Positions 18,236 through 27,631 are shown, numbered from the stretch's first letter. The stretch is 64,000 bases of DNA from Streptomyces sp. ADI95-17 (GCF_003846175.1 NZ_ML123049.1:42521-106520); one strand, 5' to 3'. Translations and numbers: made by a program. Notes: generated by a model from the sequence alone, not told the origin.

Positions 18236-19615
18236 GTGGCCGTGACCGAACCAGCCCCGGTGGCAGCACCGGCGGTGCACGAGGGGATCCTGCGCCGCCA
18301 GTCGCTGCGCGAATCCGCCGCCCGTACCTATGCGCGCTCACTGCCGATCGTGCCGGTGCGGGCCCGTGGGCTGACCATCGAGGGCGCCGACGGGCGGCGT
18401 TACCTCGACTGTCTCTCCGGAGCCGGCACCCTGGCGCTCGGACACAACCACCCGGTCGTCCTGGAGGCCATCAAGAAGGTCATCGACTCGGGTGCGCCGC
18501 TGCATGTGCTCGACCTCGCCACCCCGGTCAAGGACGCCTTCACCACGGAGCTGTTCGCCACCCTGCCGCGGCAGTTCGCCGACAACGCCCGGATCCAGTT
18601 CTGCGGTCCGGCGGGCACGGACGCGGTCGAGGCGGCGTTCAAGCTGGTCCGCGGCGCGACCGGCCGCAGCGGCCTCCTCGCCTTCACCGGCGCCTACCAC
18701 GGGATGACGGAAGGGGCCCTCGCCGCCTCGGGCGGCGCCGAGGACGTACGGGTGACCAGGCTGCCCTTCCCGCGCGACTACCGCTGCCCCTTCGGCATCG
18801 GCGGCGAGCGCGGTGCGGAGATCGCCGCCCGGTGGACCGAGAACCTCCTGGACGACCCCAAGGGCGGCACCCCGGCACCCGCCGGGATGATCCTCGAACC
18901 GGTGCAGGGGGAGGGCGGAGTGAACCCCGCCCCCGACGGCTGGATGCGCCGGATGCGCGAGATCTCCGAGGCCCGGAACATCCCCCTGATCGCCGACGAG
19001 GTCCAGACGGGCGTCGGCCGCACCGGCGCCTTCTGGGCGGTCGAGCACAGCGGGGTCGTGCCCGACGTGATGGTGCTCTCCAAGGCCATCGGCGGTTCCC
19101 TCCCGCTCGCCGTGATCGTCTACCGCTCCGAACTCGACACCTGGCAGCCGGGCGCCCACGCCGGAACCTTCCGGGGCAATCAGCTCGCGATGGCGGCGGG
19201 CACGGCCACCCTCGCCTTCGTACGCGAGAACCGCCTCGCCGAGCGCGCCGCGACCCTCGGCGCCCGCATGCTCGCCCGCCTCCAGGCGCTCGCCACCGAC
19301 CACCCCACCATCGGTGACGTACGCGGACGCGGCCTGATGATCGGCGTCGAGCTGGTCGACCCGCAGGCCGCCGGGTCCGGCGACAGCCCCGAGCCGCCGC
19401 CCGCCCCCGCCCTGGCCCTCGCCGTCCAGCAGGAGTGCCTGCGCCGCGGGCTCATCGTCGAACTCGGCGGACGCCACTCCACCGTCGTCCGCCTGCTCCC
19501 TCCCCTCACGCTCACCGACGAACAGGCGACAGCGGTCGTGGACCGCCTCGCCGACGCCCTGGCAGCCGCCGAGCGTCTGCCGCACCACCGCACCACGACC
19601 GGGTCGATCCGCTGA
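18236..19615 (+). CDS. Class III PLP aminotransferase of the NIS siderophore cluster (diaminobutyrate-2-oxoglutarate type)
   Basis: Fold-type I, class III aminotransferase of 459 residues. It has LEPVQGEGGVNPAPDGW, the cofactor-binding DEVQTGVGRTG and PLP lysine K283 in LSKAIGGSLP, and resembles 2,4-diaminobutyrate aminotransferases such as RhbA and EctB. It would make L-2,4-diaminobutyrate from aspartate semialdehyde and glutamate as the amine building block. GTG 18236 is chosen because GGAGG lies 11 bp upstream. The synthetase gene starts 29 bp after the stop, so this heads a four-gene operon. There is no adjoining ectoine gene. Confidence 0.88.
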   Translation: MAVTEPAPVAAPAVHEGILRRQSLRESAARTYARSLPIVPVRARGLTIEGADGRRYLDCLSGAGTLALGHNHPVVLEAIKKVIDSGAPLHVLDLATPVKDAFTTELFATLPRQFADNARIQFCGPAGTDAVEAAFKLVRGATGRSGLLAFTGAYHGMTEGALAASGGAEDVRVTRLPFPRDYRCPFGIGGERGAEIAARWTENLLDDPKGGTPAPAGMILEPVQGEGGVNPAPDGWMRRMREISEARNIPLIADEVQTGVGRTGAFWAVEHSGVVPDVMVLSKAIGGSLPLAVIVYRSELDTWQPGAHAGTFRGNQLAMAAGTATLAFVRENRLAERAATLGARMLARLQALATDHPTIGDVRGRGLMIGVELVDPQAAGSGDSPEPPPAPALALAVQQECLRRGLIVELGGRHSTVVRLLPPLTLTDEQATAVVDRLADALAAAERLPHHRTTTGSIR

Positions 19616-19644
19616 CCCCGGACACCTTCACAAGAAAGACCGCC

Positions 19645-21525
19645 GTGAACCCCACCCCCACCCCCACCCCCCAGGCTGACGGCTCGTCCCCCACCCAGCA
19701 GCTCGCCGGCCCGCTCGTCCTGGAGCAGTCCACCGTGCCGCGCCAGATGACGGCACCGCACGACGAGCGCTTCATCCCGAAGCCCACGGCCACCGGCGGG
19801 GCACCGGCCGACCCGCTCGACCACCCGGACCCGCTGCGGGCCGCCGACTCGGCGGGCGCGGAGAACCTGCTGCGCTGCTGGGTCCGGGAGACCGGCCCGG
19901 CCGGGCCGGACGGGCCCACACTCCGCATCCCCCTCCCCGCCAGCGGCACGGCCCTGCTCGTACCCGTCCTCTACTGGTCGGCCACGGGCTGGCACCGCTT
20001 CGGCCCGCCCGTCCTGGAAGGGGCACCCGAGGGAGCACCGCCCGCCGACGCCGTCACCATCGCCGCCCTGCTGGGCCGCGAGGCCGGCCGCGACGAGGGG
20101 GCCGACATGGTGGCCCGGGTCGCCGACTCGGTACGCCGTACCGCCGGATTCATCGCCGAGCGGCGCCGCGCCCCCCACGCCCCGGCCGAAGCGGACCTCT
20201 TCCTCACCGCGGAACAGTCGCTGCTGCTCGGCCATCCGCAACACCCCACCCCCAAGAGCCGCGAGGGGCTCTCCGACGCCGAATCGCGCCTCTACTCTCC
20301 CGAGTCGCACGGCTCCTTCGCGCTGAACTGGATGGCTGTCGACCGGTCCGTGCTGGCCACCGACTCCGCCTGGACCGACGGAGGCCGCCCGGTGCGGGCC
20401 ACCGAGCTGGTCACCGCGTACGCCCGGGGGCTGCGTCTCCCCGACAACACCGCACCGATTCCGCTCCACCCCTGGCAGGCCCGCGAACTCGTACACCGTC
20501 CCGAAGTCGCCGCACTGCTCGACGCCGGACTCCTCCACGACCTGGGACCGCACGGCGAACGCTGGCACCCCACCTCTTCCGTTCGCACCGTGCACCGGCC
20601 CGGTGCCGAGGTCATGCTCAAGCTCTCCCTCGGTGTCCGCATCACCAACTCCCGCCGGGAGAACCTCCGCAAGGAGCTCCACCGCGGAGTGGAGGTCCAC
20701 CGGCTGCTCCGCAGCGGGCTCGCCACCCAGTGGCACGCCGCCCGTCCGGGCTTCGACATCGTCCGCGACCCCGCCTGGCTGGCCGTCGACGGCCCGGACG
20801 GCCGGCCCGTCCAGGGTCTCGACGTGATGCTCCGCCACAACCCGTTCGGGCCGCACGACGACGCGGTCTGCATCGCGGCGCTGACCGCCCCCCGCCCCTG
20901 GCCGGGCCGGGCGGGCATGCACTCACGCCTCGCCGAGATCGTGCTCTCCCTGGCCGCCGCCACCGGGCGGACCGTGGGCGCCGTCGCCGCCGAGTGGTTC
21001 CTGCGCTACCTGGACCGCGTCGTGGGCCCCGTGCTCTGGCTCGACGCCCACGCGGGCGTGGCCCTCGAAGCGCACCAGCAGAACACCCTGGTGATGCTCG
21101 GCCCCGAGGGCTGGCCCGTCGGCGGCCGGTACCGCGACAACCAGGGCTACTACTTCCGCGAGTCCCACCGCGCGGCGCTGGAACAGCGGCTCGCCGGCAT
21201 CGGATCGGTCAGCGACACCTTCGTCTCCGACGAGGTCACCGACGAACGCTTCGCCTACTACCTGGGCATCAACAATGTGTTCGGTCTGATCGGAGCGTTC
21301 GGCGCCCAGCACCTCGCCGACGAGCGCGTGCTCATCGCGGCCTTCCGCCGGTTCCTGGGATCGGCCGCCGCGCTGGGTTCGCCGCTCCCCACGCACCTGC
21401 TGGAGAAGACCCATCTGCGGTGCAAGGCCAATCTGCTGACCCGGATGCACGGCCTTGACGAACTGGTCGGTCCCGTCGACACCCAGTCCGTCTACGTCAC
21501 CATTGCCAACCCCCTTTGTGTCTGA
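19645..21525 (+). CDS. IucA/IucC-family NIS siderophore synthetase 1
   Basis: ATP-dependent synthetase of 626 residues that condenses a carboxylate (usually citrate or a citryl ester) with an amine. A proline/threonine-rich N-terminal stretch precedes the IucA/IucC domain with LHPWQ (H275) and TSSVRTVHRPG, and the C-terminal FhuF-like part shows LEAHQQNTLVML and KTHLRCKANLLTRM. GTG 19645 follows AAGAAAGA. It is co-transcribed with the aminotransferase upstream and the acyltransferase downstream (44 bp gap). It differs clearly from the second synthetase at 22446, so the two probably perform successive condensations. Confidence 0.92.
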   Translation: MNPTPTPTPQADGSSPTQQLAGPLVLEQSTVPRQMTAPHDERFIPKPTATGGAPADPLDHPDPLRAADSAGAENLLRCWVRETGPAGPDGPTLRIPLPASGTALLVPVLYWSATGWHRFGPPVLEGAPEGAPPADAVTIAALLGREAGRDEGADMVARVADSVRRTAGFIAERRRAPHAPAEADLFLTAEQSLLLGHPQHPTPKSREGLSDAESRLYSPESHGSFALNWMAVDRSVLATDSAWTDGGRPVRATELVTAYARGLRLPDNTAPIPLHPWQARELVHRPEVAALLDAGLLHDLGPHGERWHPTSSVRTVHRPGAEVMLKLSLGVRITNSRRENLRKELHRGVEVHRLLRSGLATQWHAARPGFDIVRDPAWLAVDGPDGRPVQGLDVMLRHNPFGPHDDAVCIAALTAPRPWPGRAGMHSRLAEIVLSLAAATGRTVGAVAAEWFLRYLDRVVGPVLWLDAHAGVALEAHQQNTLVMLGPEGWPVGGRYRDNQGYYFRESHRAALEQRLAGIGSVSDTFVSDEVTDERFAYYLGINNVFGLIGAFGAQHLADERVLIAAFRRFLGSAAALGSPLPTHLLEKTHLRCKANLLTRMHGLDELVGPVDTQSVYVTIANPLCV

Positions 21526-21569
21526 AGGAACATGATTACCGCCTGAACCGCCGAGAGGAGAGCAACACC

Positions 21570-22385
21570 GTGGCTCCCGCCGATGCGCACACCGACGCCG
21601 GGACCGGCCCTGCCCCGCAGGCCGACACAGGCGCCGAGGACACCCTGGACCTGGAGCTCTCCGAAGAAATCCTCGCGCTGTTCGGGGAGGATCCCCCGGC
21701 CGGCGAGGCGATGCGCCCGCTGCCCGGCGCGCCCGCGTCACCCGCGTCGTCCGTTCCGGGCGGCGCGGGCCCGGCGGCGGGCACCCGGCCGGCCACGAGC
21801 AGGGCGACCGTCTCCGATCTGCTCGACCACCCGGCCGACTGGCGACCGGTCACCACCCCGGCCGGGGTCTTCCAGCTCGTCCCCGTACGGCTCGAACGCG
21901 ATCTCGCCGTACTGACCCGCTGGATGAACGACCCCGCCGTAGCGGCCTTCTGGGAGCTCGCCGGACCCGAAGCCGTCACGGCCGCCCATCTGCGCCCCCA
22001 ACTGGAGGGCGACGGACGCAGCGTCCCCTGCCTCGGCGTGCTGGCGGGCATCCCCATGAGCTACTGGGAGATCTACCGCGCGGATCTCGACCCGCTGGCA
22101 CGTCACTACCCGGCCCGCCCGCAGGACACCGGGATCCACCTGCTCATCGGCGGTGTGCACAACCGCGGACAAGGCGTCGGCACCACTCTGCTGCGCGCCG
22201 TCGCCGACCTCGTGCTCGACAACCGCCCCCGGTGCGCGCGCGTTGTCGCGGAGCCCGATCTGCGTAATACCCCGTCCGTCTCAGCCTTTCTGAGTGCCGG
22301 ATTCCGCTTCTCCGCGGAACTCGAACTCCCGGACAAACGAGCTGCCCTGATGGTCCGCGACCGAATCCACCGTGCCCAACTGTGA
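21570..22385 (+). CDS. GNAT acyltransferase of the NIS cluster (IucB/RhbD-like)
   Basis: Protein of 271 residues. The first 80 or so are acidic and then alanine/proline-rich, with LSEEILALFGEDPPAG as the only ordered-looking piece. A siderophore-type acetyltransferase domain follows, with LDHPADWRPVTTPAG, WMNDPAVAAFWELAG, SYWEIYRAD, the acyl-CoA-binding GVHNRGQGVGTTLL and FLSAGFRFSAELELPDKRAALM. In aerobactin and rhizobactin pathways such enzymes acylate an N-hydroxylated amine, but no hydroxylase is encoded here. GTG 21570 follows GAGGAGAG. The acyl donor is unknown. Confidence 0.85.
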   Translation: MAPADAHTDAGTGPAPQADTGAEDTLDLELSEEILALFGEDPPAGEAMRPLPGAPASPASSVPGGAGPAAGTRPATSRATVSDLLDHPADWRPVTTPAGVFQLVPVRLERDLAVLTRWMNDPAVAAFWELAGPEAVTAAHLRPQLEGDGRSVPCLGVLAGIPMSYWEIYRADLDPLARHYPARPQDTGIHLLIGGVHNRGQGVGTTLLRAVADLVLDNRPRCARVVAEPDLRNTPSVSAFLSAGFRFSAELELPDKRAALMVRDRIHRAQL

Positions 22386-22445
22386 ACGAACTGCAGCCCA
22401 ATTCACCCCGCTCGAACCCCATCGGTTCCACCCCGAGGAGTCCCC

Positions 22446-24335
22446 GTGCCGAAATATCCCGCGAGCCATGATTCAGCGGATTTCGCCGAACTGCTCAGCA
22501 CGCCCGAACTGAACCGGGAGGTCTGGGACAGAGCCGCCGCCCGGCTGCTCGCGAAGATGCTCGGTCAATTCGCCTACGAGGAAGTCATCGAGCCGGTCGC
22601 CCAGGCGGGCCCCGGCGATACCCACACCCTCGGACTCGACGACGGAAAAACCCTCGTGTTCAGTGCCCGGCGGGGCGTGTACGGGAGTTGGCACATCGCC
22701 CCCGACTCGATTCTGGAGATGCCCGGGAGGGACTCCGGGACGCCGGACGGCGAGCCGGGCCCGATCTCCGAGCCGGACGCCGTGGCCGTGCCCTTCCGCG
22801 ATCCGCTCCAGTTCCTCGTCCGCGCCCGCCGTCTCCTCGACATCGACGGCGCCACCCTCGGACACCTGATCCGCGAGATCACCACCACTCTCACCGCCGA
22901 CGCCCGGCTCGACCACACCGCGCTCCCCGCGGCCCGGCTGGCCGACCTCGACTACGCCGAACTGGAAGGCCACCAGACCGGCCACCCCTGGCTCGTCGCC
23001 AACAAAGGCCGCCTCGGTTTCTCCGCCGCCGACGCCGCCCGCCACACCCCCGAGGCCCGCAAGCCCCTCACGCTGCCGTGGATCGCGGTCTCCACGAGGA
23101 TCGCCGCCTACCGCGGAGTGGCCGCGCTGGCCGGCCCGGAGCGGCTGTACGCGCAGGAGCTCGACCCCTCCGTCCGCGACTCCTTCGCCACCGTGCTCCG
23201 TGCCCGCGGCCTCGATCCCGACAGCTACCTCTTCCTTCCCGTGCATCCCTGGCAGTGGGACGAATGGATCGTTCCGGTCTTCGCCCCCGCCATCGCCGCC
23301 GGTGACATCGTTCCGCTCCACCCCGACGCGGACCTCAGGCTCGCCCAGCAGTCCATCCGCACCTTCAGCAACGTGGCCCGCCCCGACCGGCACACCGTCA
23401 AGCTGCCGCTGTCGATCCTCAACACGCTGGTCTGGCGCGGACTGCCCACCGAGCGCACCCTCGCGGCCCCCGCCGTCACCGCCTGGGTCCACGGGCTGCG
23501 CGACCAGGACGCGTTTCTGCGCGACACCTGCGGGGTCATCCTGCTCGGCGAGGTGGCCTCGGTGACCGTCGAGCACCCGCTCTACGACCACCTTCCCGAG
23601 GCCCCGTACCAGTTCAAGGAGATCCTCGGCGCGATCTGGCGCGAACCCCTCCAGCCCCGGCTCGCACCCGGCGAACGGGCCCGGACGCTCGCCTCGCTGC
23701 TCCACACCGACCCGCAGGGCCGCGCCTTCACGGCCGAGCTCGTCGCCCGCTCCGGGCTGACGCCCACCACCTGGCTGACCCGCCTCTTCGCCGCGATGCT
23801 GCCGCCGCTGCTGCATTTCCTCTACCGGTACGGCACGGTCTTCTCCCCGCACGGCGAGAACGCCATCGTGGTCTTCGACGAACACGACGTACCGGTGCGC
23901 CTGGCGATCAAGGACTTCGTCGACGATGTGAACGTCAGCGCCCGGCCGCTGCCGGAGCACGAGTCGATGCCCGAGGACGTACGCCGGACGCTGCTCACCG
24001 AGGAACCCTCCTTCCTCATCCAGTTCATCCACTCCGGACTCTTCGTCGGGGTGTTCCGCTTCCTCTCCCCGCTCTGCGAGGAACAGCTGGGGGTCCCGGA
24101 GGCCGATTTCTGGTCACTCGTCCGGGCCGAGATCCTGCGCCACCACGCCCGCTTCCCGGAGCTCAAGGAGCGGTTCGAGATGTTCGACCTGCTGACACCC
24201 CGCATCGAACGCCTCTGTCTGAACCGCAACCGCCTGCACGTCGACGGCTACCGGGACCGCCCCCAGCGCCCGCACGCGGCCATCCACGGGACCGTTCCCA
24301 ACCCGCTCCACCCCGCCACCGGTGTCCGGGAGTGA
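22446..24335 (+). CDS. IucA/IucC-family NIS siderophore synthetase 2
   Basis: Second NIS synthetase, 629 residues, last gene of the cluster. The canonical ATP and substrate motifs are VHPWQWDEW (H267) and QQSIRTFSNVARP, with KLPLSILNTLVWRG between the lobes, and the C-terminal half has HGENAIVVFDEHDVPVRLAIKDF and LCLNRNRL. GTG 22446 follows GAGGAG at 9 bp. The gene ends 38 bp before the helicase gene, so an internal promoter is likely there. No exporter, receptor or esterase gene is linked, so uptake must depend on genes elsewhere. Confidence 0.93.
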   Translation: MPKYPASHDSADFAELLSTPELNREVWDRAAARLLAKMLGQFAYEEVIEPVAQAGPGDTHTLGLDDGKTLVFSARRGVYGSWHIAPDSILEMPGRDSGTPDGEPGPISEPDAVAVPFRDPLQFLVRARRLLDIDGATLGHLIREITTTLTADARLDHTALPAARLADLDYAELEGHQTGHPWLVANKGRLGFSAADAARHTPEARKPLTLPWIAVSTRIAAYRGVAALAGPERLYAQELDPSVRDSFATVLRARGLDPDSYLFLPVHPWQWDEWIVPVFAPAIAAGDIVPLHPDADLRLAQQSIRTFSNVARPDRHTVKLPLSILNTLVWRGLPTERTLAAPAVTAWVHGLRDQDAFLRDTCGVILLGEVASVTVEHPLYDHLPEAPYQFKEILGAIWREPLQPRLAPGERARTLASLLHTDPQGRAFTAELVARSGLTPTTWLTRLFAAMLPPLLHFLYRYGTVFSPHGENAIVVFDEHDVPVRLAIKDFVDDVNVSARPLPEHESMPEDVRRTLLTEEPSFLIQFIHSGLFVGVFRFLSPLCEEQLGVPEADFWSLVRAEILRHHARFPELKERFEMFDLLTPRIERLCLNRNRLHVDGYRDRPQRPHAAIHGTVPNPLHPATGVRE

Positions 24336-24372
24336 CTCTGTTGTCAGTGGCGCCCCGTACGCTGGTCGGGCT

Positions 24373-26343
24373 ATGACGAAGCCATCCCTCCCCGAGCTCC
24401 TGCACGCCGCCGTGACCGCCGTCGGCGGTACGGAACGACCTGGTCAGGCCGCCATGGCCGGGGCCGTCGCAGAGGCCGTCGACGACAATTCCCATCTGCT
24501 CGTCCAGGCCGGTACCGGCACGGGCAAGTCCCTCGGCTATCTGGTGCCCGCGCTGGCGCACGGGGAGCGGGTCGTGGTGGCCACGGCGACGCTGGCGCTC
24601 CAGCGCCAGCTCGTGGAGCGTGACCTTCCGCGCACGGTCGACGCACTGCATCCCCTGCTGCGCAGGCGCCCCGATTTCGCCATGCTCAAGGGGCGGTCCA
24701 ACTACCTCTGTCTGCACCGGCTCCATGAAGGGGTGCCGCAGGACGAGGAGGAGGGGCTCTTCGACCAGTTCGAGGCCGCCGCCCCGTCGAGCAAGCTCGG
24801 CCAGGACCTGCTGCGGCTGCGCGACTGGTCGGACGACACCGAGTCCGGCGATCGCGACGACCTCACCCCCGGGGTCTCCGACCGTGCCTGGGCACAGGTC
24901 TCCGTCTCCTCCCGCGAATGCCTGGGCGCCAGCAAGTGCGCCTACGGCGCGGAGTGCTTCGCAGAGCTCGCCCGGGAGCGGGCCAAGCTCGCCGATGTCG
25001 TCGTCACCAATCACGCCCTCCTGGCCATCGACGCCATCGAGGGTGCGCCGGTGCTCCCGCAGCACGAGGTGCTGATCGTCGACGAGGCCCATGAGCTGGT
25101 CTCCAGGGTCACCGGAGTGGCCACCGGCGAGCTCACCCCAGGCCAGGTCAACCGTGCGGTGCGCCGAGCGGCGAAGCTGGTGAACGAGAAGGCCGCCGAC
25201 GCCCTGCAGACCGCGTCGGAGGGGTTCGAGCGGGTCATGGAGCTGGCGCTCCCCGGCCGTCTGGAAGAGGTCCCCGAGGACCTCGGCTACGCACTGCTGG
25301 CGCTGCGCGACGCCGCGCGTACCGTGATCTCGGCCCTGGGCAACACCCGGGACAAGTCCGTCCAGGACGAGGACGCCGTCCGCAAGCAGGCCCTGGCGGC
25401 GGTGGAGACGATCCATGGTGTCGCCGAGCGCATCACCCAGGGCTCGGAGTACGACGTCGTCTGGTACGAGCGGCACGACCGCTTCGGCGCCTCCCTGCGG
25501 GTCGCGCCGCTCTCCGTCTCGGGGCTGCTGCGCGAGAAGCTCTTCACCGAGAGGTCCGTCGTCCTGACCTCGGCCACGCTCAAGCTCGGCGGGGATTTCA
25601 ACGGGGTGGGGGCCTCGCTCGGCCTGGCCCCCGAAGGCACCGTGGGCGACGACCTTCCGCAGTGGAAGGGGCTCGACGTCGGCTCGCCGTTCGACTACCC
25701 GAAGCAGGGCATTCTGTACGTCGCCAGGCATCTGGCCACGCCGGGGCGGGAGGGTTCCCGCACCGACATGCTGGACGAGCTCACCGAGCTGGTGGAGGCC
25801 GCGGGCGGGCGCACGCTCGGGCTGTTCTCCTCCATGCGGGCGGCGCAGGCCGCCGCGGAGGAGCTGCGGGGCAGGCTGGACAAGCCGATCCTGCTCCAGG
25901 GTGAGGAGACGCTCGGCGAGCTGATCAAGAACTTCGCCGCCGACCCCGAGACCTGCCTCTTCGGCACCCTGTCGCTCTGGCAGGGCGTCGATGTGCCGGG
26001 GGCCAGCTGCCAGCTGGTGATCATGGACCGGATCCCGTTCCCGCGCCCCGACGACCCGCTGATGAGCGCGCGCCAGAAGGCGGTCGAAGAGGCGGGCGGC
26101 AACGGGTTCATGGCCGTCGCGGCGACGCATGCCGCGCTGCTGATGGCTCAGGGGGCCGGCCGGCTGGTCCGGGCCACCGGTGACAAGGGTGTGGTCGCCG
26201 TACTCGATCCGCGCCTGGCCAATGCCCGGTACGGCAGCTATCTGCGTGCCTCGCTGCCCGACTTCTGGTACACCACCGACCGGAATCAGGCGCGCCGCTC
26301 ACTCGCGGCGATCGACGCGGCGGCCAAGGCCGACGGCAAGTAG
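24373..26343 (+). CDS. DinG/XPD-like Fe-S superfamily 2 DNA helicase
   Basis: 5'-3' DNA helicase of 656 residues related to DinG and XPD. Walker A is AGTGTGKSLGYLVPA near residue 45, the DEAH box is LIVDEAHEL near 237, and motif VI is QGAGRLVRATGDKGVVAVLD. Four cysteines (NYLCLH about 112, ECLG 182, KCAYG 188, ECFA 194) fit the 4Fe-4S cluster that defines the family. It lies next to lexA in convergent orientation, a position consistent with DNA repair, but no SOS box was found upstream in the 37-bp gap. It may be read through from the siderophore operon. Confidence 0.9.
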   Translation: MTKPSLPELLHAAVTAVGGTERPGQAAMAGAVAEAVDDNSHLLVQAGTGTGKSLGYLVPALAHGERVVVATATLALQRQLVERDLPRTVDALHPLLRRRPDFAMLKGRSNYLCLHRLHEGVPQDEEEGLFDQFEAAAPSSKLGQDLLRLRDWSDDTESGDRDDLTPGVSDRAWAQVSVSSRECLGASKCAYGAECFAELARERAKLADVVVTNHALLAIDAIEGAPVLPQHEVLIVDEAHELVSRVTGVATGELTPGQVNRAVRRAAKLVNEKAADALQTASEGFERVMELALPGRLEEVPEDLGYALLALRDAARTVISALGNTRDKSVQDEDAVRKQALAAVETIHGVAERITQGSEYDVVWYERHDRFGASLRVAPLSVSGLLREKLFTERSVVLTSATLKLGGDFNGVGASLGLAPEGTVGDDLPQWKGLDVGSPFDYPKQGILYVARHLATPGREGSRTDMLDELTELVEAAGGRTLGLFSSMRAAQAAAEELRGRLDKPILLQGEETLGELIKNFAADPETCLFGTLSLWQGVDVPGASCQLVIMDRIPFPRPDDPLMSARQKAVEEAGGNGFMAVAATHAALLMAQGAGRLVRATGDKGVVAVLDPRLANARYGSYLRASLPDFWYTTDRNQARRSLAAIDAAAKADGK

Positions 26344-26372
26344 GCCGCCCCGGGTGGCCGGCGGCATGGGCA

Positions 26373-26407
26373 GGGCCCCGGGATCGGCGCAGTGGATCCC
26401 GGGGCCC
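26373..26407. terminator. Bidirectional terminator hairpin between helicase and lexA
   Basis: A perfect 13-bp stem, GGGCCCCGGGATC (26373-26385) with its complement at 26395-26407, and a 9-nt loop. It lies in the 82-bp gap between the two convergent genes. Confidence 0.85.
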
Positions 26408-26425
26408 GGTCGGAACCGGCGAGCT

Positions 26426-27220
26426 TCACACCCGCCGCAGCACCGCCACCACCTTGCCGAGGATCGTCGCCTCGTCGCCCGGGATCGGCTGGTACGCGGA
26501 GTTGTGCGGGAGCAGCCAGACATGGCCGTCCTCCCGCTTGAAGCGCTTGACCGTCGCCTCGCCGTCCAGCATGGCCGCCACGATGTCGCCGTTCTCCGCG
26601 ACGGGCTGGCGGCGCACTGTGACCCAGTCGCCGTCGCAGATCGCCGCCTCGATCATCGAGTCACCGACGACCTTGAGCACGAACAGCTCGCCGTCACCGA
26701 CGAGTTGGCGGGGGAGCGGGAAGACGTCCTCGACCGACTCCTCGGCGAGGATCGGGCCACCGGCGGCGATCCGGCCGACCAGCGGCACGTACGACGCCGC
26801 GGGCTTGCCGGTCGTGTCGGTGGGCTGCGAGCTGGGCTGGTCCGAACCTCGGACCTCGTACGCCCGCGGACGGTGCGGGTCGCGGCGCAGGAACCCCTTG
26901 CGCTCCAGGGCCATCAGCTGATGGGCGACGGAGGACGTGCTGGACAGGCCCACCGCCTGACCGATCTCCCGCATCGAGGGCGGATATCCACGCCGTTGCA
27001 CGGAATCCCGGATCACCTCGATCACTCGCCGCTGCCGGTCCGTGAGCCCCGAGCTGTCCGCCCGGATTCCAGGAGGTCGACCGGGCAATGAGCGCGCCGG
27101 GCGCGCGGGCTCTGGCCCCTCCATGTTCGTGACTGAGTCATTCATGGCATGCACCGGCTCGAATCGGCTCTGGGAGCGGTCCTGGGCAGTGATGATGGCA
27201 CTGTCTGCGGTGGTGGTCAC
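26426..27220 (-). CDS. lexA: SOS repressor LexA
   Basis: Repressor of the DNA-damage regulon, 264 residues. The N-terminal winged helix (about 58-122) includes DRQRRVIEVIRDSV and YPPSMREIGQAVGL. The S24 autoprotease domain has the cleavage bond A153-G154 in GRIAAGGPI, nucleophile S188 in GDSMIEA and general base K225 in EATVKRF. It is longer than E. coli LexA because of a 55-residue N-terminal extension, usual for Streptomyces. GTG 27220 follows GAGAGGGG; M26 is an in-frame alternative. A LexA box upstream shows autoregulation. Confidence 0.96.
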   Translation of the reverse strand: MTTTADSAIITAQDRSQSRFEPVHAMNDSVTNMEGPEPARPARSLPGRPPGIRADSSGLTDRQRRVIEVIRDSVQRRGYPPSMREIGQAVGLSSTSSVAHQLMALERKGFLRRDPHRPRAYEVRGSDQPSSQPTDTTGKPAASYVPLVGRIAAGGPILAEESVEDVFPLPRQLVGDGELFVLKVVGDSMIEAAICDGDWVTVRRQPVAENGDIVAAMLDGEATVKRFKREDGHVWLLPHNSAYQPIPGDEATILGKVVAVLRRV

Positions 27221-27282
27221 GTCGGCCCCTCTCGAATGGTCTCCCTAGCTGGACAACGGTAGTAGCTTTCGAAAGGTTGCGC

Positions 27283-27296
27283 CAAACACACGTTCG
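27283..27296 (-). promoter_or_regulatory. LexA (SOS) box of lexA
   Basis: On the lexA strand the site reads CGAACGTGTGTTTG, matching the Gram-positive SOS consensus GAAC-N4-GTTY exactly in the core. It lies 63-76 bp upstream of the lexA start, where it can overlap the promoter, and supports negative autoregulation. Confidence 0.85.
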
Positions 27297-27581
27297 AGTG
27301 AAAAACGAATAAAAGTCTGCCGTGTGTTCTCTGCCGGGTGTATGTGCGAAGACCGAGGGGCCTGGGCCGCGCCGCGGGCGGCCCGCAATTCGGGCTATCA
27401 CGGTAGCGGCCGTCGGCGCCGCGCCGCCGTGCGGGGTGGCGGTCGGGCCGTTGTTCGAGTCCGACAGTCGGGGCCCCGTAATCCTGGCGGCCGGACCGTT
27501 CCCGTAACCTCGTACGCGGCCGTACGCTGCCTGCCGGTCGCTCGTGATGCGCGACACGCGGTAGGGCCGAATGCGCACCCA

Positions 27582-27631
27582 AACCCAAGATCTAGTGGTT
27601 GGATTGCTCCGGCCGCCCAGAAGTTGTGGTC
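27582..27631 (+). promoter_or_regulatory. Pair of NrdR-box-like operators upstream of nrdRJ
   Basis: Box 1 (27582-27600) is AACCCAAGATCTAGTGGTT, an imperfect palindrome centred on AGATCT. Box 2 (about 27614-27631) reads GCCCAGAAGTTGTGGT and shares the right half TGTGGT with box 1. Aligned on that half they are 31 bp apart, about three helical turns, as is known for NrdR-regulated promoters. They imply that NrdR represses its own operon with nrdJ when dATP is high. Confidence 0.7.
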
